DNA of 7,514 nt from Nitrospirota bacterium (GTDB taxonomy: Bacteria; Nitrospirota; JACRHJ01): positions 1 to 7,514 of the forward strand of contig DAHWTK010000085.1 in the NCBI GenBank assembly GCA_027328825.1, in the 5' to 3' direction. The notes under the pieces were generated by a model. The model made no database searches. It saw only the letters and a program-made list of their open reading frames with translations, and was not told the origin of the DNA. Positions 1-5,810 of the stretch are shown here, piece after piece (the stretch's first letter is position 1; each line of letters opens with the position of its first letter). The translations under genes and the position numbers were made by a program.

Positions 1-2094
1 CAGCTTTTCTTCCTGAAGATGCTGGAGAAAGGTCTGGCATATAAAAAACTCGGAAGCGTGAACTGGTGCGAGTCCTGTAATACCGTGCTTGCGAACGAGC
101 AGGTGGAAGACGGAAAGTGCTGGCGGTGTGAAACGGAAGTTCAGCAGAAGGAGCTTCCGCAGTGGTTCTTCAGGATAACAGACTATGCCGAGGAGCTGCT
201 CGAATACCTTGACAAGCTCCCGGGATGGCCGGAGCGTGTCCTGACGATGCAGAGGAACTGGATCGGGAAGTCCATAGGATGCGAGATTGATTTTAAGGTA
301 AAAAACGTGCCCGGGGTCGAGAAAATCACCGTATTCACCACGCGCGCGGATACCCTTTTCGGCGCGACTTTTATGTCTATCGCGCCTGAACACACTGTTG
401 TTCGAGAGCTTATAAAAGGAATGCCTCAAGAAGCTGAAGTAATTGAATTCATAGAGAAAGTCAAAAGAACTAACAAGATAGAAAGGACAGCCGAAACGGG
501 CGAAAAAGAGGGAATTTTCACCGGCGCATACGCAATAAACCCCGTAACGTATGAAAAAATACCCATCTGGGCTGCAAATTTCGTCCTGGCCGAGTATGGC
601 ACAGGCGCGGTAATGGCGGTCCCGGCGCATGACCAGCGCGATTTCGAGTTTGCTAAAAAATATGGCCTACCAATAAAGACCGTAATCCAGCCTGCCGGTG
701 AAAAGCTTGACCCTGCAACGATGCAGGCGGCGTATGTGGGCGAAGGAAAAATGACGGCTTCAGGCCAGTTTGACGGCACGCCAAATATTGAAGGGAAAGA
801 AAAAGTCGCGGATTATCTCCAATCAAAGGGCATCGGGAAAAAGACAATAAACTATCGCCTCCGGGACTGGGGCATTTCGCGTCAACGCTATTGGGGCACG
901 CCGATACCTGTAATTTATTGCGCCAAATGCGGGACCCTGCCGGTGCCTGAAAAAGACCTGCCGGTTCTCCTGCCGACAGACGTGAAGTTTTCCGGTCAGG
1001 GCGCATCTCCGCTCACTACGTCAAGAGAATTTCTGAGTGTCAAATGCCCTGTTTGCGGAGCGGACGCCGCGCGGGAGACAGACACGATGGACACCTTTGT
1101 GGACTCCTCGTGGTATTTCCTTCGCTATACAGGCCCAGACGATAATGTGCCGTTCGACAAAGAAAAAGCAGACTACTGGATGTCCGGCAGAGACCAGGCA
1201 ACCGGCGGCGTTGACCAGTACATCGGCGGCATTGAACATGCGGTTCTGCATCTGCTGTACGCGCGTTTCTTCAACAAGGTCATCAGGGACCTGGGCCTGA
1301 CCACTGCTTCCGAACCGTTCAGGAACCTTCTTACGCAGGGCATGGTAATAAAAGACGGGGCCAAGATGTCCAAGTCCAAGGGTAACGTGGTAGACCCGGA
1401 CGAGCTTATAAGCGAATATGGCGCGGATACCGCACGGCTCTTCTCACTGTTCGCGGCGCCGCCGGAAAAAGACCTGGAATGGTCAGACCAGGGCGTTGAG
1501 GGGTCTTTCAGATTTCTTGCGCGTATTTGGCGATTTGTTTATGAGAACTTGGATATTATAAAGTCAGCCGGGACGCCGTCTGGACATGCCTCAGCAAATG
1601 CAAAAAACCTGCGCCGGGCTACCCACAAAACTATAAAAAAGGTTACCGACGACATAGAAGACAGGTTCCATTTCAATACCGCCATAGCTTCCATAATGGA
1701 GCTTGTGAACGCACTCTATCAGTTTGAAACGGATAAAGGCGACCTGGAAGACAAGGCGGCCATGCGCGAGGCCGTGGAAGCCTTGATTCTGCTCATTTCG
1801 CCTTTTGCGCCACACGTAGCGTCCGAGCTCTGGGAGGCGCTTGGCAAGGATGCGTCAATCGAAAGGGTTTCATGGCCGGTATTCGACCCTGAACTGATAA
1901 AATCCGACGAGATACTCGTTGTCGTGCAGGTAAACGGGAAAGTGCGGGACAGGATAACGGTCCCGGCAGAGTCCGACGACGAATACGTCAAACAAACCGC
2001 GCTTTCCCAGGAGAAGGTAAGGCAGTTCCTGGGCGGCATGGAGCCTAAGAAGGTAATATACGTGAAATCGAAACTTGTCAATATCGTGGTCTAA
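1..2094 (+). CDS. leuS: Leucyl-tRNA synthetase, 3' part (5' end outside window)
   Basis: Cytoplasmic class I aminoacyl-tRNA synthetase that charges tRNA-Leu with leucine. The frame is open from base 1 (codons for QLFFLK precede the first ATG at 19), so 697 codons are visible. About 130-160 N-terminal residues, including the HIGH motif, lie upstream, judging from an E. coli length of about 860. Numbering from the Met at 19: a zinc-type CxxC pair at C17/C20 and C34/C37; the CP1 editing domain with the Thr-rich TTRADTLFGAT (107-117) and GTGAVMAVPAHDQRD (194-208); a second CxxC pair at C301/C304 and C343/C346; ETDTMDTFVDSSWYFLRY (353-370); the KMSKS loop (449-453); a helical anticodon-binding domain (about 530-620); and a C-terminal domain ending YVKSKLVNIVV. 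The first gene of a leuS-lptE-holA operon. The internal Met at 19 is not the true start. Identification is essentially certain. Confidence 0.98.
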   Translation, partial: QLFFLKMLEKGLAYKKLGSVNWCESCNTVLANEQVEDGKCWRCETEVQQKELPQWFFRITDYAEELLEYLDKLPGWPERVLTMQRNWIGKSIGCEIDFKVKNVPGVEKITVFTTRADTLFGATFMSIAPEHTVVRELIKGMPQEAEVIEFIEKVKRTNKIERTAETGEKEGIFTGAYAINPVTYEKIPIWAANFVLAEYGTGAVMAVPAHDQRDFEFAKKYGLPIKTVIQPAGEKLDPATMQAAYVGEGKMTASGQFDGTPNIEGKEKVADYLQSKGIGKKTINYRLRDWGISRQRYWGTPIPVIYCAKCGTLPVPEKDLPVLLPTDVKFSGQGASPLTTSREFLSVKCPVCGADAARETDTMDTFVDSSWYFLRYTGPDDNVPFDKEKADYWMSGRDQATGGVDQYIGGIEHAVLHLLYARFFNKVIRDLGLTTASEPFRNLLTQGMVIKDGAKMSKSKGNVVDPDELISEYGADTARLFSLFAAPPEKDLEWSDQGVEGSFRFLARIWRFVYENLDIIKSAGTPSGHASANAKNLRRATHKTIKKVTDDIEDRFHFNTAIASIMELVNALYQFETDKGDLEDKAAMREAVEALILLISPFAPHVASELWEALGKDASIERVSWPVFDPELIKSDEILVVVQVNGKVRDRITVPAESDDEYVKQTALSQEKVRQFLGGMEPKKVIYVKSKLVNIVV

Positions 2095-2097
2095 GGC

Positions 2098-2610
2098 ATG
2101 AAAAAGCTTATATGCATACTCGTGCTCGTTTCTCTTCCCGCCTGCGGCTATCAGCTCGCCGGCAGAGGCACGGGCACGGGAAGCGCCTCCGGAAAATACA
2201 AGGCCTTCGTAATGATGTTCCGGAACGACTCTTATGAGCCGCTTGTAGAGAAGGACGTGACGGCGGCGCTAAAAGAAGAAATTGCCATAGACGGGCGCTG
2301 GATGCTAACGGACGAAAGAGACGCGGACATTCTCGTTAACGGCAGGATAAGGAAAGTCGAGCTTGAGCCTCTGTCGTACGACCCGCAGGAGAGGATACTC
2401 GAATATCGGCTTATAATACACATGGACGTAAGGGTATCGGATATAAAAACAAAAAAGGTAATTTGGAAGAAAGACAATTTCACCTCGTATGCGGATTACC
2501 GTGTTACCGTGGACGTTACCAAAAGCAAGATCCGCAAGGAGGAGGCAATAAAATACGCCTCCAAGCGCTTTGCGGAGGAATTTATAATACGGGTGCTGGA
2601 CAGGTTCTGA
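2098..2610 (+). CDS. lptE: LPS-assembly lipoprotein LptE
   Basis: Predicted outer-membrane lipoprotein of 170 aa, within the family's usual range. LptE forms the plug inside the LptD beta-barrel and helps deliver lipopolysaccharide to the outer leaflet. The N-terminus is a lipoprotein signal peptide: MKK, a hydrophobic stretch, then lipobox L13-P14-A15-C16 (Cys codon 2143-2145), followed by GYQLAG, which resembles the CGYxLAG start typical of mature LptE. Residue +2 is Gly, so there is no Asp inner-membrane retention signal by the E. coli rule. The body alternates beta-strand-like segments with charged helices. It starts three bases after the leuS stop with no clear Shine-Dalgarno (only AAGG directly abutting the ATG), so translation is probably coupled to leuS. 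Position between leuS and holA is as in E. coli and supports the call. The family is divergent, so the assignment rests on lipobox, size and synteny. Confidence 0.9.
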   Translation: MKKLICILVLVSLPACGYQLAGRGTGTGSASGKYKAFVMMFRNDSYEPLVEKDVTAALKEEIAIDGRWMLTDERDADILVNGRIRKVELEPLSYDPQERILEYRLIIHMDVRVSDIKTKKVIWKKDNFTSYADYRVTVDVTKSKIRKEEAIKYASKRFAEEFIIRVLDRF

Positions 2611-3569
2611 TGCGAAAGCTTACTCATAAAACCTTATTCGACCACCTGGAAAAAAGCGGGGCCGCCGGGTTTGCGCCGGTATATCTGTTTACAGGCGAAG
2701 AGCTTTATTTTGCCGACAGGGCGCTTTCTGTCATCACGGATAAGACCCTTGCAGGCGCGCCGAAAGATTTTAATCTCGATATTTTCTACGGCAAGGACTC
2801 AAAAGCGGCGGAGGTGGCGGCACAGGCATCCACGCTCCCGATGATGGCGGATAAACGTCTTGTGATACTCAAGGAGGCGGACAAGCTACGGGACTTGCGG
2901 GAGCTTAAGGAGTATCTCCAGGCGCCGTCTCCCGACTGCGTTTTTACTATGCTCGCAATGGGCGCGGACCGCTCTAAAGAACGCACGCTTTCGGATATGT
3001 TGCCGGATAGCGCCGTTTTTGTGCATTTCTGGCGGCCACGGGACTATGAAATCCCGGATATTGTCCAGAAGCTTGTCCGGTCATCGGGTTTTAACATAGA
3101 CCGTGGCGCTGTGGCATATTTTTCAGAAACTCTGTCCGGGAACGTAGCGCTTATGGAAGCCGAGCTGAACAAGGTATTCAACCTCATTGGCGAGAGACGG
3201 CACATAAAAGAAGAGGATGTCCGGGAATCGGTGGGAGATTTCGGCCTGCCGGCGGTGTTCGAGCTTTCGGATGCGGCGGCGGCAGGAAACGCATCCAAGG
3301 CCGTAGAGACGCTGGAAAGGCTGCTACGGGACGGCGAGGAACCCCTGAAACTACTTGCTATACTATCCGGGAACTGGCGAAAGATGGCGGCAGGCGACGA
3401 ATTGCCAGCCGGTGCGGGACGCAAATCCTCGGCAAGAAAAATTTCTGACGACGAAGCCGTCCGCGCTTTCGGCTGTTTAATGAAGGCGGACAGGGACCTG
3501 AAAGGTTCCCCTGTGCCGCCGAGACTTGTCATGGAAAGACTTGTGCTGGAGCTTTCGGGAGCCTTTTAA
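2610..3569 (+). CDS. holA: DNA polymerase III subunit delta
   Basis: Clamp-loader subunit (319 aa; E. coli delta is 343) that binds and opens the beta sliding clamp during replication; cytoplasmic. Visible features: an N-terminal segment PVYLFTGEELYFADRAL (23-39), the DNA_pol3_delta-type stretch LPMMADKRLVILKEADKL (76-93), a middle GNVALMEAELNKVFN (177-191), and a C-terminal collar-like region with VFELSDAAAAGN (216-227), EPLKLLAILSGNWRKM (244-259) and DRDLKGSPVPPRLVMERLVLEL (295-316). The ATG at 2610 shares its A with the lptE TGA stop (TGATG). This start is preferred over an in-frame ATG at 2463, which would add 49 residues of unrelated sequence lying out of frame inside lptE. No strong Shine-Dalgarno is present, so re-initiation after lptE is likely. 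It ends tail to tail with rpsT, sharing TTAA. Confidence 0.96.
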   Translation: MRKLTHKTLFDHLEKSGAAGFAPVYLFTGEELYFADRALSVITDKTLAGAPKDFNLDIFYGKDSKAAEVAAQASTLPMMADKRLVILKEADKLRDLRELKEYLQAPSPDCVFTMLAMGADRSKERTLSDMLPDSAVFVHFWRPRDYEIPDIVQKLVRSSGFNIDRGAVAYFSETLSGNVALMEAELNKVFNLIGERRHIKEEDVRESVGDFGLPAVFELSDAAAAGNASKAVETLERLLRDGEEPLKLLAILSGNWRKMAAGDELPAGAGRKSSARKISDDEAVRAFGCLMKADRDLKGSPVPPRLVMERLVLELSGAF

Positions 3570-3838
3570 GCCCCTTGGGCGGTTGACTTGTGGAGCCTCT
3601 TGGAAAGGCGGGAAATCTTGCGGGAAGCGGCATTTTTATGGATTATGCCTTTCGATGCGGCCTTCGCTATGGCGGGAACGGCCTGGGCCAGCACTTCCTT
3701 TGCGGCTTCCGGCTCCCTGGCCACGGTTGCGTTAAATTTTTTGACGAGCGTCCTGAGCGCGGCCTTCGCCTGGCGGTTTTTCTCCCTGCGGACGATGGAC
3801 TGCCTGTTTCTTTTAAGAGCTGACTTATGGTTTGCCAA
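3566..3838 (-). CDS. rpsT: 30S ribosomal protein S20, UUG start
   Basis: Small-subunit ribosomal protein S20 (90 aa, family usually 85-90), a basic all-helical protein that binds the lower body of 16S rRNA during 30S assembly. After the initiator, ANHKSALKRNRQS is the canonical S20 N-terminus, and GIIHKNAASRKISRLSKRL near the C-terminus matches the conserved GxIHKNxAxR region. The start is a TTG (complement of 3836-3838), preceded by GGAGG (complement of 3844-3848) at a 5-base spacing. An in-frame ATG at 3907 would add 23 residues that do not fit the family and would lie upstream of the expected transcript start, so it is rejected. The gene is monocistronic in this window and convergent with holA, with which it overlaps by 4 bases. 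No intrinsic terminator is apparent at its 3' end. Confidence 0.97.
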   Translation of the reverse strand: MANHKSALKRNRQSIVRREKNRQAKAALRTLVKKFNATVAREPEAAKEVLAQAVPAIAKAASKGIIHKNAASRKISRLSKRLHKSTAQGA

Positions 3839-3848
3839 ATCGACCTCC
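3836..3848 (-). promoter_or_regulatory. rpsT ribosome binding site with UUG start codon
   Basis: Read on the - strand, GGAGG is followed by five bases and then TTG, after which the canonical S20 N-terminus begins. The site decides the start in favour of the 90-residue protein. E. coli rpsT is also known to start with UUG and to be translationally autoregulated by S20. Whether that control operates here is inference. Confidence 0.85.
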
Positions 3849-3866
3849 AGATATTTTAAATTAGCT

Positions 3867-3880
3867 CCCGATTTGTCGGG
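3867..3880. repeat. Small inverted repeat / hairpin in the rpsT leader
   Basis: CCCGA-TTTG-TCGGG on the + strand is a perfect 5-bp inverted repeat with a 4-base loop. In the predicted rpsT leader it would form a short GC-rich hairpin about 30 bases before the start codon, with the purine-rich GGGAG at its 3' edge. It could be an RNA structure involved in S20 control, an operator for either divergent gene, or chance. No U-tract follows in either direction, so it is not a convincing intrinsic terminator. Confidence 0.4.
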
Positions 3881-3898
3881 TTGTCGTAAAGATAGAAT
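3870..3898 (+). promoter_or_regulatory. Candidate weak promoter for the histidine kinase-murJ operon
   Basis: TAGAAT at 3893-3898 matches five of six bases of the -10 consensus. With a 17-base spacer the -35 position falls at 3870-3875 (GATTTG), a poor match. A better-looking TTGTCG at 3873-3878 would leave only 14 bases. The gene must be transcribed either from this 97-base gap or from further upstream across rpsT, so a promoter here is plausible but weakly supported. Confidence 0.3.
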
Positions 3899-3926
3899 AT
3901 TTAACACAACAGAAGTTCCAAGTCAA
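3899..3926 (-). promoter_or_regulatory. Probable sigma70-type promoter of rpsT
   Basis: On the - strand, TTGACT (complement of 3921-3926; five of six bases match TTGACA) is followed by a 16-base spacer and TTAAAT (complement of 3899-3904; four of six match TATAAT). The alternative -10 TAAATA, one base further, gives a 17-base spacer but matches less well. Transcription would begin near 3890-3893, giving a leader of about 50-55 bases before the UUG. Its -35 box overlaps the ribosome binding site of the divergent histidine kinase gene. The prediction is by eye. Confidence 0.55.
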
Positions 3927-3935
3927 GGGTAATTT

Positions 3936-5810
3936 ATGCTAAACGGAGTCCAGAAGAGCCTTAAGGCAAAGCTTTTTCTGATATTCTTCACGCTGGGCCT
4001 CTCGGTTATACTCCTGGCAGGGGTTATTTCCTACCAGTCGAAAAAGAATGCGCTAAAGCGCCAGGCCGAGAAAAGTCTTTCCATTATGGCCTCTGAACTT
4101 GCGGACAAAATAGATCGCTACTTGAACGACAAGCTCGAAGATACCCGTGCAATCGCCCTGCATTACTCTCTGTACGGGCTAAAAACAACCACCAGCAGCC
4201 AGAACGCAATATTGTCCAAATATCTGAAAATATATCCATACTTCGACCACATAAGCGTAATTAACCTGGAAGATATTAAAAAGCCGGAAAAACCGACTTA
4301 CAGCAATTCATGGTATCTCCCGGCCCTTTCCGGCCAGATTACCTCCTCCGACATGTATATATCGCCCATAACTGACAAGCCGACAATGTCCTTTGCCGCG
4401 CCTGTATACGACAAGGAAGGGAATATCGTAAGCGTCCTGACAACCAACCTGAAACTGGAATATCTATGGGAGATAATAGACGCGGTTCAACGAGAAAACA
4501 GAGCATCCGGACATAACGGTTACGCCTTCCTCGTAAACCGCAAAGGAATCCTCATCGGCCACCCTGACAGGAGTAAAATATTAAACACTCACAGGCCTCC
4601 CAGACCAGCCGATATGAATAAAATGATAGAGGAAATGACAAGCGGAAAGACCGGGACGGCCTATTATACCACCAGGACTACCGGCACCAAAAAACTCGCA
4701 GGGTTCGCTCCTCTGATAGGTTTCGGCGATTACCACGGACACGGGTGGTCGGTAGGGGTCAACGAATACTATTCCGAACTGCTTGAACCTATGAACCGCC
4801 TGCTGAAGATGTATTTTCTGCTCTTCATTCTCGTATCGCTGGTCGCGCTTGCAATATCCGGATACCTTGCCGAATATATTGTCCGGCCTGTCAATAATCT
4901 CCGGGATGGCGCCTCGAAAATCGGCGCCGGTAATTTCGCCCTGAGGATTCCCCGGATGCACGATGACGAGATAGGAGAGCTGGCAAATTCTTTCAACAGC
5001 ATGGCCGACGCCCTTCAGGAGAGGGATAATCGGATAAACGAATACATGGAATCCATTAAAGACGCCAACCGCGAGCTTGAAAGAACAAACAACGAGCTTG
5101 TACGGCTGGAAAAAGAGAAAACCGATTTCAACGCCATGATAACGCACGACATAAAATCTCCGCTCTCCACGATTCTCACATACGCCGAAATGATACAGGA
5201 CGGATCACTTTCCGGGCAGGAAGAAATCGAAAAAGCCATGTCGAGCGTGTACGCAAGCGGTAAGAAAATACTCACCCTCGTTGACAATTTTCTCGTATCG
5301 GCGGCAATTGAAGCCGGAAAGCTGAAGCTCAACCTTCAGCCCCTCGACATAAACGACCTTGTCGAGGATTCCATGAGGTTCTTCATACCGCAGGCTGAAC
5401 GAAGAAGCGTGACAATATCATTTGTAAAAGGAGCCGGTCTTCAGCACGTCATGGGTGACAAGGTTCAACTTGACCGGGTAATCTGCAACATACTCGGCAA
5501 TGCTCTCAAATACATACCGTCGGGGGCGTCGGTTACTGTAACCACTCATTCTGCCAATGATGCCGTGAAAATAGACATATCTGACACGGGCAATGGCATA
5601 CCGGAAAAAGACGTCGATACAATGTTCCAGAAGTTCAGGCGCTCAAGCGCCACCGGGAAGATAGATGGAATGGGGCTTGGCCTCTATATTTCCAAGGCCG
5701 TGACAGAGGCGCACGGCGGAAGCATCTCCCTTAAAAGCCGGTTGGGCGAAGGCACCACATTCACCATCAGTATCCCCGCAATACATCCAGGCGGTAACCC
5801 CGCATTATGA
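3936..5810 (+). CDS. Membrane sensor histidine kinase (dCache-like sensor, HAMP, HisKA, HATPase_c)
   Basis: Inner-membrane two-component sensor kinase of 624 aa. Order: TM1 (about 12-33); a periplasmic double-Cache-like domain (about 40-285) with SWYLPALSG (125-133), ISPITDKPTMSFAAPVYD (142-159) and GYAFLVNRKGILIGHPD (195-211); TM2 (about 291-316); HAMP (about 310-362, P318 and DDEIGELANSFNSMADAL at 343-360); a coiled coil (about 362-397); HisKA with THDIKSPL and phospho-acceptor His404 (codon 5145-5147); and HATPase_c with N-box N518/N522, G1 DTGNG (550-554), F-box FQKF (564-567) and G2 GMGLGL (578-583). All catalytic boxes look intact, so it should autophosphorylate. The ATG has AAGGG six bases upstream (3925-3929). 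The gene overlaps murJ by ATGA. No response regulator is present in the window and the ligand cannot be named. The family call is firm; the pathway is unknown. Confidence 0.95.
   Translation: MLNGVQKSLKAKLFLIFFTLGLSVILLAGVISYQSKKNALKRQAEKSLSIMASELADKIDRYLNDKLEDTRAIALHYSLYGLKTTTSSQNAILSKYLKIYPYFDHISVINLEDIKKPEKPTYSNSWYLPALSGQITSSDMYISPITDKPTMSFAAPVYDKEGNIVSVLTTNLKLEYLWEIIDAVQRENRASGHNGYAFLVNRKGILIGHPDRSKILNTHRPPRPADMNKMIEEMTSGKTGTAYYTTRTTGTKKLAGFAPLIGFGDYHGHGWSVGVNEYYSELLEPMNRLLKMYFLLFILVSLVALAISGYLAEYIVRPVNNLRDGASKIGAGNFALRIPRMHDDEIGELANSFNSMADALQERDNRINEYMESIKDANRELERTNNELVRLEKEKTDFNAMITHDIKSPLSTILTYAEMIQDGSLSGQEEIEKAMSSVYASGKKILTLVDNFLVSAAIEAGKLKLNLQPLDINDLVEDSMRFFIPQAERRSVTISFVKGAGLQHVMGDKVQLDRVICNILGNALKYIPSGASVTVTTHSANDAVKIDISDTGNGIPEKDVDTMFQKFRRSSATGKIDGMGLGLYISKAVTEAHGGSISLKSRLGEGTTFTISIPAIHPGGNPAL

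Noticed and set aside
653..1379. Several open frames of 68-117 codons on both strands within leuS.
   Set aside because: They overlap conserved leuS coding sequence in other frames, lack ribosome sites and have arbitrary composition.
2463..2609. Upstream in-frame ATG for holA (49 extra residues).
   Set aside because: The segment lies wholly inside lptE in another frame and has no delta-subunit similarity; ATG at 2610 gives the expected N-terminus and a standard stop/start overlap.
3571..3580. Possible terminator GCCC-CT-TGGGC region just after holA.
   Set aside because: The stem is about 4 bp, no T-tract follows on the + strand, and it lies within the rpsT coding sequence.
3839..3907. N-terminal extension of rpsT to an ATG at 3907 on the - strand (23 extra residues).
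   Set aside because: The extra residues do not resemble S20, the ATG lies upstream of the predicted transcript start, and TTG at 3838 has a proper Shine-Dalgarno followed by the canonical N-terminus.
3588..3932. Open frame of 114 codons on the + strand opposite rpsT.
   Set aside because: It is the antisense shadow of rpsT and its leader; its hydrophobic composition follows from complementing Lys/Ala-rich codons, and it has no credible start signal.
4581..5147. Open frame of 188 codons on the - strand inside the histidine kinase gene.
   Set aside because: Antisense to an intact, strongly recognisable gene; its low-complexity, Phe/Gly/Ile-rich product shows no family features.
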